Shown in pieces: positions 10,882 through 24,500 of a stretch of DNA of 64,000 nucleotides. The stretch covers positions 124,001 to 188,000 of the forward strand of contig NTMA01000054.1 in the NCBI GenBank assembly GCA_002917075.1. Reading direction: 5' to 3'. The notes beneath the pieces are model-generated. The model was not told where the DNA came from. It saw nothing but the letters and a program-made list of their open reading frames with translations, and ran no database searches. A program made the translations under genes and the position numbers. This DNA comes from Hawksworthiomyces lignivorus. Lineage: Eukaryota; Ascomycota; Sordariomycetes; Ophiostomatales; Ophiostomataceae. Within the stretch, counting starts at the first letter, position 1, and the number at the start of each line of letters is the position of its first letter.

Positions 10882-13800
10882 ATCTAAAGAGTTCTCTATT
10901 GTTTTCCCAGAATATATTCCGTACCAAGTGCAGAGAATGAACAACTCAAATTAGGAGTGGCATTCGAATGAAATTATCGAAAACAATTTAGACACTAGAC
11001 CAAGTAAGGCTCCAAATAGGCTTGAATAAGATAAGAAAGAGATAGAAGGATTGAGAGCAACAACTTGTCTCTCAATGTGCTCTCTCTGGGATTAAAGAGA
11101 ATATTTCTCATTCAATCTGTGGAAGAGAAGAGGAGTGCGCGGTCTATTTGAAGGGAAGCCGGGGACCATACACTGGTGAGCATGTGTCTATTGTATCACC
11201 ATGTCATATTGATATGAAATAAGGACGGGGAAGAAGGGCCATAAAGTGGAGTGAGTAGATGTATCAGGCAAAGGATGTGGCTGGTCTGGAGTGCTTGTCG
11301 GGCCCTGAGGGGATCTCTGCCTTTCTTCTCGTATTCTGATTCCGTTCTTCATTTAATGATTGTCTTGTTTCTTGTCATAACTTTGCTCGCTACTTTAAAG
11401 ATTCTGTCTCCTTTCCCATTCCTGGAAAACTGGAGGAAAGCCGGAGGCGCGTTTGCATTTGCTCAACCTGCGCCGTTTATCTCGTATGGAAGTACAAGTT
11501 AGAGACCAGTCACTGGCACATCAAAGACGGCGACATGGCAGAGAGAGTGGCGATAGTTTGTACAGGCTGTTCACAAAGGCTTCATTTAGAAACATCCTTA
11601 ACTTCGAGGCTACCTCGAGCCGCCTCTGCCTTCATCTGCGTTCCCGATATTCGCAGAGGTTTTACCTCTATCATCTATCCCTTCCCCAGACGGGGCTTGA
11701 CGATGCGAGACGGGCAATGTGCACATACTATCATCAAATTGTACAATTGAAAAGGATAAAGTAAAATAGATAGGCTGGTAGATATCTTTGCGGGCGATCA
11801 CTTGATACAAATTTACATCCCACATATATGGAGTAGGTATTCTGGTTTCTTTTTTAAGACTATAACTCAGAAGGGCGTTCACTTAAATTCTACGCAGTAT
11901 TGTATAATAGTATAGTAGTATTATAAGATGGATCTGGGGTAAGCTTCCTTGCCATATAAGATGAAGATATTATTGAACCAATTATATAAGTTGCATTTTT
12001 GCCGAGAATCATAGAAACCAAGATGTCTCATGAAAGAAGAAAGGTGCAGATCATTGACACGTAGTGCCCAACTCTGTCTTTTCACCAACATCGCCATGGC
12101 ATTTGGACATGTATCGTACATCTTTAACCATTTCCATTCATAGGTGTTGCAGTTTATCTTTCTATTTATTTTTTTCTGTTAAGCGAATAGGACATGCATT
12201 ACACTGCCTGTTGACCGCGGCCAGGCAATCTGGCGCGTGTGAGCTGACTGGATGTCTACAACGTCCACGCAAAATAATTGAAGTGGAGCAATCTGGAATA
12301 AATTTCATTGAAACAAATGGAGCAAAAGAGAGGTTCTCTAGAAGCGACAAATTGAAGCTAGCCACGTCTAAGGGTATATTCTCCGCAGCTGCTCATATAT
12401 TGATGAATATCGCAAAGTATACCCCCATATCGTCGGCTTCTTTTTGGCAAACAGCCTAGTTTAAATACGTATAAGACGTATGATATTGAATATATGCCAG
12501 TATATAGTATGTGCAACTATAGGGAATCTGTAGGAACGTTCATTTTCTTCTTTTGCAATTTTCCGGCGAAAAGGGGTTAGTGTAGATCCTGCTGCCGTTC
12601 GCCGGCTGAAGATGGAATCCTTGAGAACTGAAAGCTATGTACAGCTTTTTTTGCGTCCATTTCTCCCTACCTGAAAGTAGAAAGAGACTTTCCACACACT
12701 CGGGGTAGAAAAACGAAAGTTGCCTCTTATGATATGTGTTTCATGCATGTCCAAAGTTCGGCAATTACAGACGACTTATTTGTTTGCCCCTTTCATGACG
12801 CCGTCGTATGAAAATTGTATCTCACGTGCAGAGGAGTGTGCAGCAAAGCCAGCGGATCCAAATGTAAGTATCCACGTATGTAAAATTTGTGATATGAGTG
12901 TAAAGATCGATTAAACAAAAATAAGATCTTGTCACATGGTCTTCCCTCCAGCAAGTCATTTGAACAATGGAGTCTTCAGCTTTCGCCACACTCAATTGTC
13001 TAATCCTTGATCTCGGCACTTGCTCCAAGAAACATAACGATATTCGTTTGGCAGATCTCCATCTTGCCTCACGTTCCCCTTAGTCTACGGTAAGGGACGC
13101 CCCGTGCTCTGAGAAGTTGCCACTCACCTGTGCGCATCTTACAATAATCGGTGAATTCTCGGGCACTTGGTATATGTACACTGTAAGAAGGTGGATCAAG
13201 GTGCGGCTATGACAGACCCTATCTTGCATGTCTTCGGGCATCAGTGGACTCTAATGGGCCTCATATTGATACAGGGCTAGTATTCTGCATCCGATGGTCT
13301 GATGCATGACGGCCACAAACGTATGAAAAGGGGCAAACAGCGCTGACAAGTGGCCAGACAACAAAAGCACGGCAGTGGAGTCGGTAGTTTCCTCCCAATC
13401 GTAGAATAAAAGAACCAAAGGAAAGGCTCATCTCGAAGAGAAGATTAAACAAACCAAGAAAATTGAAATATTTTCCGATGGGTAGAGTGTTGGGCACACC
13501 AAAAAGGAGAAGAGCATAGCTGCTTAACTGTAGTCGTATTGCAGGTTCATCTGAGCTTGACAAAGGGGAAAAGAGAGAGTGGGTGGCTGTTGCGTAAGAT
13601 ATTGAAAAGGAGCAAGAGCAATAGATGAATTGATATATCAGTTAAGTAAACACAGCGAAGACGCTGAATTGATTGCATATTGTTGGCACGATAAGGCAGG
13701 ATATAACGGAAAAGAAAAGGAGAACCAATAATCACTATGCAATCTCTTTGTTTTTGCATATAGCCGGAAAATTCTGATATGAGAGGATGCATACCAACAT

Positions 13801-15981
13801 CCGTTAATAAATAATAGTCCCTTTAACCAACTCATCCAGGGTTACATTGCAGTATCGAGGGGCGCTAAAGGTAATCAAATTCAGACGAAAGGCAAGCAGG
13901 CATAGGCCTTGTATGCCTCTATTCTAGAGCAAAGAGGAAGAGAGAACGAAAGAAAGACGATAGAAGAAATGGAAGAAACCGAAGTTTGGGGGATGTTGAG
14001 CAGATAGAATTCGCAGCTGCTTCCAGAACTATATCAAATTTTCTTGAGAAGTAGATGACGAGGTGATTTATGAAGTGAAAGAGCCGACAGGAAAAAAAAG
14101 ACGCGTATTTTATGGAGAGAGATATGTTATACCCCCCTCATATCAGATGTCGGCTATCGCCAGCTCGCATGAGCCAAGAAAAGAAACCCATGGCTCAGAC
14201 CATTGTAAAGCGGTTCTAGAAGGAATCTAGACTGGGTTTGACTTCTCATCTCTCTAAATGTGGCATAGAATCTAGCCAATACCGCAGTCTTCTGAAGATT
14301 CGCCCAGAATGAGACGTACGAGAGGTCACTTGAAACACATATTTCTGGGGCATGCATTCCATGTAATACTTCTAGAAAAACAATGCTAGATAAGCATTGA
14401 AGAATGGAAAGTATTCTGAAGAAAGAAGGAAGCCTCTTTTTTTTTCTCTCTCTCGCTGCAGCCGAGCCCTGCTACCTTCGGAAGTAGCGGCAGAAAGAGA
14501 ATGGAAACAATTAGCAAAAGTAAGAGCCGAGAAAATGTAAACCCAGCATCCCTTCCCCTCAAAAAAATCATAACCTGGTGATGGCTCGGCTGAAGTTGCC
14601 AAGCCGAAATAGGAAATGATAAAGGAAAATGGGCAAGTGCCAGGGTTATATTTTCGTACATCGCAGTCCAGGAATATGCAATGAAGACTGAAGCGGCTGG
14701 GAAGAGGAAAAGGAAAACCTAGCCACATATGCTTCATCCTTGATAAAGCATCTGAAATAGCACGGCCTTTGTGAAGAGCCGACTGCCCGATGCCTTTCAG
14801 TTCCTTCTCGTTAACTTGACGAGAACCTGAACATGGCATACGAAAGTGGGCACCAATGTTGGAGTGAATCGCAATGTGTGATAGTGTACACTGGCCTTAC
14901 ATGTGGCCATTGCGAAAGCTGAGCTCGTTCTCGGACTCGAGAGTACTCTGTGGACTGTACCGCTTTATGTCATCCACGTCGTGGATTTTGTTTGTCGACA
15001 TGTGGGAATCAAGTCTCTCGTATCTTCTGAAAGTATAAAAGTTTTGGAAGGCGGCCGAAGGTGGAAAGCGGATTAAGATATGAAAATATGCATATCTAAC
15101 ATCCCGCTTATCGCATCTTCTCATTCGTGCTAAGTCTGCAAAATTCCCACAGTATCACTGTCAACCAATCCCTGCTGGAGGTTGCTTTCAATCAAGTATT
15201 GAAGGTTGCTCAACACAGTCAAGATAGGGTCTTTGTTGGCTCTAGTATTGTCCAGCGTGAGACAAGCAGGGGCCGTGTTCCTGCTATGGCCCTTTGCTTT
15301 TCCTTATGAGCTTGAAATCTGGTTTAGCTGTTTGCTGCATGATTATGTTAGGGCAGATAGCGTTGCTAAAGAATCGGCAAGTAACACGAACAGAGAGAAG
15401 CCAGGCACATCCACACATGAATGAATTGGTCTCTTTCGATTTTGGAAAAGGGGGTTCTTCATCCAAAATATATAATTTTGAGGCGAAAAATATGCTGCCT
15501 ACGGACTTTACGGAGGATTTTAGAAATCCCGTCTCGATGATGGATATTTGTCCTTTGGAGGAAAAGCCAAGACGTTGTGCATCATCGGAAATTTGCAATG
15601 CTCATATGTCGTCCGCTCACAAGGAGATGGCAGGACACATGTGCCCGGAATCAATAGTCCTTTACCTCCGATAACACCGCCTGACGCAATGCGCATATCA
15701 TCTACACAAAGTTGTGGTCGGGATTTCCCTATCCTTTTTAATTTTTATTTTCACAGAGTTTCATTATGATTTTTGACCTATCCGTGGCTTATCGGGGAAC
15801 CCATTCTCATCCTTTCAATGGTGTAGCCTTCCTATTAATATAAACCTTTACCAGTTGTTGCAATTGGTACAGACGTTACACTCGATCCCATTGCCCAGAT
15901 CCGTATACCAGATAAACGCCATCTCAGGAATGCAGTAGTTGAAGTAATGGAATCCATGAAGCCATATGCCTTTCCATCTCT
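10882..15981. other. Gene-poor 5.1 kb region
   Basis: Upstream of the MFS gene and downstream of the 228-residue protein gene. It is AT-rich with many short ORFs on both strands; the longest, 14372-14839 minus (155 codons), has no recognisable domain and low-quality composition. I see no splice-linked set of conserved peptides, no terminal repeats and no transposase remnant. It may hold long regulatory regions, non-coding transcripts or lineage-specific genes that cannot be called by eye. Confidence 0.45.
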
Positions 15982-16755
15982 TCAATTTTTCTTCGAGTGC
16001 TTCATGTGAGCTCCCGGAACCGTACGCACAGAAACCAAGTAATTCTCCCCCGTCTGCGAAACAGCATGCACAAGCACATCCTCGCCAAATGGCCACTGCA
16101 ACAATTGTTACTACGAGGTTTATCAAAAACAAAGAGAGGGGGGCAGGGTGGGTATGGGGAAAGAACGGACAAAATCGCTTACGTCTTCAGAAGGACCGAG
16201 GTCGTTGCGCTCGTCGTATTGCGCGAATTCGTAGCCCGTATTTTTGAGGCAGTTCTTGGCAGCAGCAATGGCATCCGCGCGATGCAGGTAGCAGCCTTCG
16301 ATTTCAGTCTTGTTGTATGCGTCTTCAACCCGGATCTGGTCGTAGTCAACCTTGGTCTGGAGCACATAGTGCAGGTGATGTGCCGGGTTGTCCCCCAGCT
16401 TGCCTTCGGGGTACGCTGAGAGCGTGATGGTGCCGTTTGGTCCGGCCGCAAATTCCTGGTCATTTGGCGTGGTATCAATGCCCACAATGAACTGTTGGCC
16501 AGCCGGCGCCTTGGCATAGACAATGACGCCATCGCCGTGAGTCCACGGTGACTTGCTGCCATGGACGTCATACTCGAGGAAGTCGGAGGGCTCGTAACCG
16601 AGACCCTTTAGAGCCTCCGTAGAAAAGGCTTTGGCAGCCTCGAGTGCGGAAAAGGTGCCGAGCACGTAGACATCGCGGGCCAGTACCGACGTGTCGGCAT
16701 CCTCGCCGAGGACTGTCAGAGTTGTATGGTAGAGGAGCTCTGGAATGCCAGACAT
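15982..16755 (-). CDS. Conserved fungal protein of unknown function
   Basis: Two exons (16755-16183, 16095-15982), 228 residues. The 87-base intron (donor GTAAGC, acceptor TTGCAG) joins an exon ending in Glu-Asp to WPFGEDVLVHAV in frame. The protein has no signal peptide or membrane segment and starts MSGIPELLYHTTLTVL. It has an N-terminal block (ARDVYVLGTFSALEAAKAF), a central VIVYAKAPAGQQFIVGIDT block, then a second alpha/beta unit ending in the WPFGED block. The repeating pattern (strand-rich stretch, 'HRADAIAAAKNCL' helix) suggests two related halves. I recognise it as a family of cytosolic hypothetical proteins spread through Pezizomycotina, without known activity. It lies between two gene-poor regions. 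Confidence 0.82.
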
Positions 16756-18524
16756 GATTCTTGACGTTGTAATTGTGAAATAGATGTTGAGTTTAACTTT
16801 GTATTCTTTGCAGAAAATCTGCGTTGCATGCAGCTCTGTTGTGATTTAGAGTTAAGATTGAAGCAGTTGCCAATGGAGATGACGTCTACGAAACACCATC
16901 CTACGAAAGCTTCCCCAGCCTTAAATATGCGGACAACAGCCGGCGCCAACTGCGGGGGAAAACTTCATGATCAGCTCATCCAGACAGTCTGGAACAGTTC
17001 TTTAGCACTTTCCAATTCTCTTCCACTCGGGTTGCGTCCTTTCTCCTGCTAGAAGAGTCTAAAGAGATACACAAAGCAAGATACCGCGTGATGTCCGCGA
17101 CGGATGGCACAGTTGCCGAGATATTCCGTTGTAACAACGCTTCATGATTGTATGATGCTGCTTACTCGTACCGGTGCAGCTTTGACGTTCTTTGAAGTAG
17201 CTTCGGCGTGCTGCTACGAAAAAGCATGATCATGATGTTAGTGGACTGATCGAGAGCTGTAAGAGAGAAGTGCTGTGATTGGTGGCGTAAGTGTGGGGCA
17301 CGTGAGCTTTGTCGAATGGCGTGTTGATGCTGCGTCTGGGGAGTAAAGCGAGGGAATCAGTCCATCCACTGCATCGCTTCATGAAAGCAAACTGAGTACG
17401 GCGAATTTTCGGCGACGTAACAGTTCCGTCAGATCCGATCCGATCCGATCGATCCCCATGGGCAATCACGTGTGTATTCTAACCTTAACAATAGTTAGCA
17501 TTGTGGAAGAAAAAAAAGAAAAAAAGCGTGCAATTTCTCATACATGCTTCAGACAGAAGACATCTAGAGGCATACCAATGTTTCTTTTTATTGTCTAGTC
17601 TCTACGGAGTAGTGAAACAACAAATTTGCACCCCATGTAAGTTCTAGTCCACTTGCTGTTTCTAGTTCCGCAAGTTAACCTCCATCTCCAAGGTATATTA
17701 GTCGTCGCCAAAAGCGCATACAACCTTATCTTATGTTCAGAACATCAACTTACGAGCTAGTCTCTGTGTTGATTTCTCATTTTACTGTTGTGATATTTTT
17801 GACTCTTTAATTGTTCCAGGCATTTTCAGATGTAAAAAGAAAACCCAGCTTTGCACCCGGCAAACTGAAGTTGTTATTTTCTCTCCAGATAAGCAGAAAT
17901 CAGCAATGAAACACAATTGCTTTAAAGGGAATTCCAACTCTGAATAGTAATTCTTTTATCAACTTACAAAATATAAAGACATCCTGTCAGGAACAGCAGC
18001 ATGTGAGCTGTTGGTGCATTGGCGCGAAGTATCGTGAAAAATTACAGAATAAATCACGTTGGTTTCAATTGCCAATTTAAGCTAACTACATAAGCCATTG
18101 ATATTTTAAAGACGTCCCAGTCAAAATTTTAGAAAGGAAGGAATAATTATTATACGCACTATATAAATTCCCAAAGATTTAGTTATATCCAGATATTGGG
18201 CGAGTGTAATACCTCCAGAAGAGCTAAAGCTCAGGACACAAAGAAGGCAAATTTATTGAAAGAAAACCAGTGAGAATCCCATTCGCATATATATGTCGAA
18301 AAATTAGTCCAACAACCTATTACATATTCGGTCAATTTTGTGTACAAACTTGTCTGAAGTCTTTCTTCACCCAATTCTAAGCCTAGAATCATATTTCCCG
18401 TGTTATTTCGTACATGTCCATAGCCGTTCAATAGCAGGAACAGATACCACCACACTATCGATACTTCTCTACCTACACAGTAGTTCCGTTGTTACTTGGA
18501 GCAATCAAGAATCGGTTTGCTCTA
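16756..18524. other. Intergenic region with a GATCC tandem repeat
   Basis: Upstream of the 228-residue protein and downstream of the GH45 gene. From about 17480 it is strongly AT-rich. A short tandem repeat lies at 17432-17455. No gene recognised. Confidence 0.45.
17432..17455. repeat. Short tandem repeat of GATCC
   Basis: Four GATCC units with one shortened GATC unit between the third and fourth. This is a simple-sequence array with no visible function. Confidence 0.8.
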
Positions 18525-19465
18525 CTACGGAAACTTTGCTTCACAACCCGAGATGCTCGTAAGCCGCGACGGACATGTTACCTGCTCGTACTGGATGTCC
18601 CAGCCCGTGATGTCGCCGTGAGCCCAGTTGAAACGCCAGTAGCATCCGGCTTGCAGGTTACTCGGGAGGTTCTCGCAACTTTCGCGACCTGTGACGCCGC
18701 CAAATTCGTTTCCCCTAGTGATATGATGTCTGTCAGATTGCTTTGCCTTTCTTTTTCAAAATTTGCACTTTTGTGCCAACGCACCATTTGTAACTGTTCC
18801 CGTATTGCCGCGTGCAGCCTTGATCAAAGTAGCCCACACCGCCTCCCGGTGTGAGAATGATGAGATCGTCCTTGGTGATGTTATTACCGGAACCACCGGG
18901 GGTGACGATCTGCACGATCATTGTCTTTCCAGCAGCATTACCAGAAAGCCATTTAACAGAGTAGCATTTGCAGCAGTTGGGATTGTCTTCACGCTGGTTA
19001 TCAGACACTTGGATAGCAAACCCGTATGAAAGATCATCAGCTACAGGCACCGGTTGGTAGTCGTCGCAGATATACGCTGTGCCGCCAGACGTGCAGCCTG
19101 TCGTCGCCCAGAGGCCTGTGTTCTGATCTTGTACCTTGTTGTTCTTGTCGCATACTTTGACCACGCCCCTGTTTGTATTGTCAGATTTTTTTTCGCCGAG
19201 AGAGATGTTCGCTCAAATGAAATTTGATTGATTCTTACCTTGAGCTTAGAATCTGAGAGTTAAAATTTCCATTAGCGCAGACGGGCTTGCAACTGAGAGA
19301 AACCAGTGCTCGTTAGACTTGTGTATTTCATCTTTCTCATGCTGAGCCCTCACTTCTGCATTTAAGCACTTACCAGTCCCAACCAGTGTATGACTTGGCA
19401 ACGGTGACAGTCTGCGCCAGGGCGAACTGGCCCAAAAATGCCAGCAGCGCCAAACTGCGTAGCAT
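18525..19465 (-). CDS. Secreted GH45 endoglucanase
   Basis: Four exons (19465-19374, 19292-19239, 19168-18785, 18714-18525), 239 residues, introns 81, 70 and 70 bases. A signal peptide covers about residues 1-17 (hydrophobic LLAFLGQFALA, then AQ). The GH45 fold is clear: GWDCCKPVC near the N terminus with the expected catalytic acid D30, the conserved CCKCY and PGGGVGYFDQGC blocks with the expected catalytic acid D164, and the C-terminal GCYWRFNW block. Many cysteines fit the family's disulfides. The enzyme cuts beta-1,4-glucan by inversion and acts outside the cell on plant cell wall. There is no linker or CBM1 cellulose-binding module; the protein ends right after the catalytic domain (GCEAKFP). 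It is isolated from other carbohydrate-active genes here. Confidence 0.94.
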
Positions 19466-20737
19466 GTCGCGAGATAGATAGAGAGTTCTTGACTCGATGT
19501 TTGAGATTTGTTCAAACTTGGACCGTGTTGTGATATCCACGCCAAAGACAGCTAAACATCTGAGATGTTATGTAGTTTCAATAGCTCTTTTTATACGACC
19601 CATAATACTAGAAGGAGTAGACAATTTCTGGTCTGGCCGTTGAGCAAGGATCTGGGATCTTTTATTCAAAGATTTTCTCTATACACCCCAGGTGTTTACA
19701 TTTTGCTTCCCTCTTCCCTCTCTGTTTTATGTGTCCCTCTTGCCGTTAATATTTTTATCTCAATCTATGTTCTACTTGCTTCCTAGGCAAAACCACTATG
19801 CGTGCCAAAGACCGGGATTTACTTATGCCGTCTAAATAATACTTGAACAAGTAAACGAAAGGAGATAAAGAGCCATTGGTGGAGCTTGAACTAGGTAGGT
19901 ACAAAACATTCATAAAGATCATTTACTGATGTATGGTTGAGATGCAAAGAGATGTAGACAGGGGGTGACAACTTGGAATAGCCTTGTTCCTTTTAACCTT
20001 GACATCTTGTCAATTTAGGCACGAAAAGCCTCGTCTTAATTGTCATCCGGTATTGGTTTGTGAAAATGTTCAAGAGTTGAGAATAGTCTCTAGGGCAGGA
20101 ATATAGAGAGCCATCAAAAAGTACGAAACGATATTGCCTTGGTAAAGCATTGCAGTGGACACGATAGGCCTAGTCTGTTATCAATCTCAATGAATTATTC
20201 ATATTTGTATCGTGCAATTTGCATCGTGCAAGCGAGAAAGGAAAAAATTACCCGCTGCCAGCGTGAATATTCTCCGATAGAATAAGCCGCCACGTTGTAT
20301 TCCGCCTCTATTTCTTTTCTCCTTTCTTCCTCCCTTGCCGAGGACGCCAATCAACACTTATCTCTCGCTACCCAAAATTTGTTTCTCGGTACTTGCAGGC
20401 ACTTGCAGACGCTCTTGATGCGCTATTCAAAGAGAATCTAAATAAAATTTGGTAAATTTGGGGACCGGGCGAACGCAAAGAACTTGTAGGCGACGCAAAA
20501 ATCCAAATCATTTTATTCGAAGAAAACACTCGTCAGAAAGAAAATAAGAGAGCAGTCAAGACAGCCAATTGCTTATCATTTTCTTTTTTTTTTATATCGG
20601 TGTTGTTTCTTCAAGCCCTTCTAGTTCCAATGTCCGGATAATTCAGATTGACCTTCTCACCGGCCTTCACCTCTTCGTTGATCTCCCCCCCTTTTTTCTA
20701 CCGGGAGATATGAAAGTGTTATAAACGATTTACCAAT

Positions 20738-20863
20738 ATGTTTCATTGCACGACAACCGAAACAAACGGGCCACAAACCGCGCGCGTCACCGGTGCCGAG
20801 CCCGTGGGCAACGAGAACTCATCGATATGCAAGCTTCCATTTCTTAGTGATGAATATCAGTAA
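20738..20863 (+). CDS. Possible small ORF, 41 codons
   Basis: ATG at 20738, stop at 20861-20863. It stands out because its codons are GC-rich at the third position within AT-rich surroundings, with Thr/Glu/Asn-rich content and no membrane segment. The stop overlaps a GTAAGT that could be a splice donor, so it could also be a first exon. Joining to the acceptor after 21020 gives an immediate stop in the matching phase, so no extended model is supported. It could equally be chance. Confidence 0.2.
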   Translation: MFHCTTTETNGPQTARVTGAEPVGNENSSICKLPFLSDEYQ

Positions 20864-21519
20864 GTAGACGCGAAATCTTCCAAAATAAAAGGTAGTTTCC
20901 ACTTTTTCATTCCACCTTTTTCCCATTTGATCCGGGCTGGCAATGAAGTGAGCCAAGTACCCAGTTGTTTATATTATTCGTGCTTTGTTTCTCACGGACT
21001 ACTCTTTCACATTCACCCAGGTAAAGTCCCATGCTGCCTTCATTACAGCCATCAGTCATATTACTTTGCGTCTTATAGCCAGAAAATTGAACCCTCTCGC
21101 CTTGTCATCCGGTGGGCCGGACAAAGCTGTTATTCTGGGTTCATAAGATTCTGTTGGAAACAAAGAATATCGCTAGGTGCAGGTTGAGCTGTGAATATTA
21201 TCTTGTCCCGGACCCCCGATGACATCCGGCTGTTTATGAGCTGTTGAGGTTTTTTTCTATCTAATGTAAGTCATGAAGACTCTTTGGTGGATCAAGTCAT
21301 AACATACAAAAAAACGAAAAGAGACGTAAAATCATAACGAGCAGCCGACAGTCAAAGAAACCAAAATTTCAACCTTTACACGAGACTTATCTGTGAAGTT
21401 CGCTCTTCACAAAAGCAAACAATAGAGTCCCAGGCGGAAGTTATGGTAGTTTTACTATGAGCTATTTCTTGGATATCTATACTCACGCTGGTAGATGGCT
21501 ATGGCAGAAGAAACCTAGC

Positions 21520-21544
21520 TTTTTTTTTTTTTTTTTTTTTTTTT
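21520..21544. repeat. Poly-T run of 25 bases
   Basis: Uninterrupted homopolymer inside the gene-poor region. It may be a decayed retroelement tail on the minus strand or simple slippage. I see no element body beside it. Confidence 0.7.
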
Positions 21545-24500
21545 GGCATACCAGCGCGGCACTTGGGAAATGTAAATATACAAACGAAACAAGCTTCAAC
21601 GAAGGTACACACCCTCTTGAAAAGAGCTCCGCTTCGTATATTTAGTCTTCTCAGAGGAAAGCCAGACATGAGTGGTCAATGCATCGGCTTCTCAGCAGCT
21701 TCCGTAGACCCATTTAACCTGTGCATGTATAAATCTTTCCCTTAGCTCCCTTGGAAGACAGCTTGCGTCATAACTCAAAATAGCAATACGATTCCCCCCA
21801 AAACTCCAATATTATCCGTTCTCAACGCCGTGATTGTGATTATACACATCAGAAAGAGATATGTACCGCTCTCCCGTGCTACGACCCAAGCGGGTCGGGT
21901 CTTTGGGAGGAATTGCGGAATCACGATCCCACGATGTAATTTGATGTTTCGAAATATGGGCGGCTACACAAAGGATACAAACAGAATACTCGAAAAAAGA
22001 GAGATAAATGAAGATAACTAATATATGACAATTGAATAAAATACAAAAAAAATAGTATTGGTTTGTTTTAATCGGCAGAGACCGACCGGCGTGGCCCTTG
22101 TCGCTCTTGGCTGTATGCCTCAGTAACGAACCATCTCGGCGCATCAGCACGCAGGCCCAGCCATGTCGCCGTCTATTTACAATCCTCCTACGCACGGTAG
22201 TAGGACGTTATCCAAATGTCACATTTCATAGCAAGCAATGAAAAGCGAATGTCTTCGTTATTTTGGTCCGCGAATTGAAGTGGAAACCTTCTGGGATGTA
22301 GTAAGGCTATTCCAGATCTATTAAGGCTGAGCCTCACCAGAAGGCGTCTGGCGTTCAAGTTCCAATTTAGCGTCGGAGGTCCAATTCACATAATATTCAA
22401 GCAAAGGTTTTGCCAGCACAGTACATGCTCCACTGGGGGCTGGTTTCGCAGCAAGATAGATGGTCTACGAGCAAAGTCCGGTACCCAAAGTTTACGCTTC
22501 ACTGCCAAGGAAATAAAAGTTCGGGTGGAAAATAAAGCACGCTGACTTGTGACTCAGTTTAAGAAGAGAAAGCCCGTGTGGCCGTGAGTTTGGAAATAGG
22601 GTACAAAAAACTACCGTCAGAACGAAGTTGACCTCCATCACTTCGTGTTTGCTGAACTGGCAGTGGATCGATTCCACCAAAGAGGCAATTATGGCTTCTA
22701 CTTTCGGCAGCCACATGTCACTTAGGGAAGTGGTCTTAGGATGGCTGATGGTCCGCTTCCGATACTGTTTGCCTTGCTATTTCCGTTGTCATACACGGCC
22801 AATTGCGTGTGCAGGAGATGAAGTGAGATTTGGTGACTATTCGATCCTGCTCATTCGTCTAGGTATCTTTGCTTCGTATAGATCTAGGCAATAACCGTAA
22901 GCTATCTATAGAGTGCGCGGCAGTGTTAGCTTTTCTGTTACAGTCAGTAGGGATGGGGTTCCCTGGACTTCTTGTTTCTCGCCAGCCCATCGCGGATTCT
23001 CTGAAGATTTAATTTAATATGGTAATGGTAGAAAAGTAAGTTGAATTCCAACACAGATATGCATATTGCCAGACATAATACAATAAATGACGACTAAAAC
23101 CTGAAATTCAAGAAATGCAAATGGAGAAGAGGAAAGGAAATGAGCACCGCATACAGCCAATCTTGAAGATGAAAAGAAAACCGAGGGAGGAGGAAAGAAA
23201 GACAGAGAAATACATGAATTCGGCTATACTCCCTGGGAGAAAATGCAAAATTACTTTGCAGACTTATTTACACTGTCGACTACGAGTAGTGACTAACCTT
23301 ATAGCTTAGCAATATATCCTCAGAGAGCACATCATTGTGGCGCATTTAGAGTTTGCTATATCAAACACATGGAACGAAGCGCACATGGACCTGCGTCGAG
23401 CTGCAGGGGCCGAGCCTTCAGCTCTTCTACCAAACACTATCGTACACACCGGACATCCGTCAAGGCACAATCAAACCAAATTCATCTGAACTAGTTGACT
23501 GAGCGACCAGATAAGCAGCAAGAGCTCCTCTCTCTGTTTGCTATTCAATTTTTTCGCAAAGTATTGCTCTGGGTCGCCCAGAAAAATGCTGCTCCCTCAG
23601 ATGGAGAAAGATATTGCTAATTTCGATTCTCTTATCCACCGCCACCGCCACCACCATTGTTGACATAAGCCTACATACAGCCTCGGGGTACATATAGCCT
23701 TAGCAATCAGCCTCTGACATCTCTGTCCTTCGCTGTCGCCGCCCTTGAATGCATATTCGCTAGCTCTGAAACGAACGAAAAAGAAAATAAGAGATAGTTG
23801 GAGCTTATCGGAAATATGCGATGATACTGTATCAAAGCAAAAAAAAGGAGAAACAAGATTGCGCTCGATAATGAAGCTTATTTCGGTTACAGCTTGCTCG
23901 AATAGTTACGCATGGACAAATCTCCAGGGGATATGATATCTAACAATAAGAAATGACGACATCTTGACATTCCTAGCTCAGCGACACTCTCGTTGTCGCC
24001 CCCTGGAATGGCGTATCGAGTGCTATACTGGCAGTGTTATCATGAAAAAAGGCCGAGTGCAAACCTCCTTCTTACGCAATTGAGAGCGACTTACACGCTT
24101 GGATCCATCATATTTGCTACTAAGCATACGTGAGCGTAGGATACATTGCATCCTGTAATTTTACTACGTCTTTGTTTGTATGGAACCTTGGGTATGTATA
24201 TGAAATAGGGACGCACCATCGCTTTGCAAGCTTGGATAGCAACCGCTGATGTTTGCAGGACAAAAAGTCGCTCATAGTGTGCACCCTTAGATGGATAGAT
24301 AACAAATTGAAAACCAAAAACGATAAAAGCGGCCAAACGCGCAGATATGGATGGTCTCCTCATAATTAAGGTGTTTGGTTCTGCTGTGAGTGGGAGGGAA
24401 TGGTTTGAAGAATACGCACGCAGCTGGAGGTGATGAAATGCATAGACACAACAGAATACATGCCCACTCGTATGACCAACATAGATTAGGTTGCATATGT

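Noticed and set aside
14372..14839. 155-codon minus-strand ORF
   Set aside because: No domain, irregular composition and no splice-linked conserved neighbours; expected by chance in AT-rich DNA of this length.
20738..21146. Two-exon gene joining the 41-codon ORF to the acceptor after 21020
   Set aside because: The good donor (20860) gives an immediate stop; only a poor GTGATG donor keeps an open frame, and the resulting peptide has no recognisable domain.
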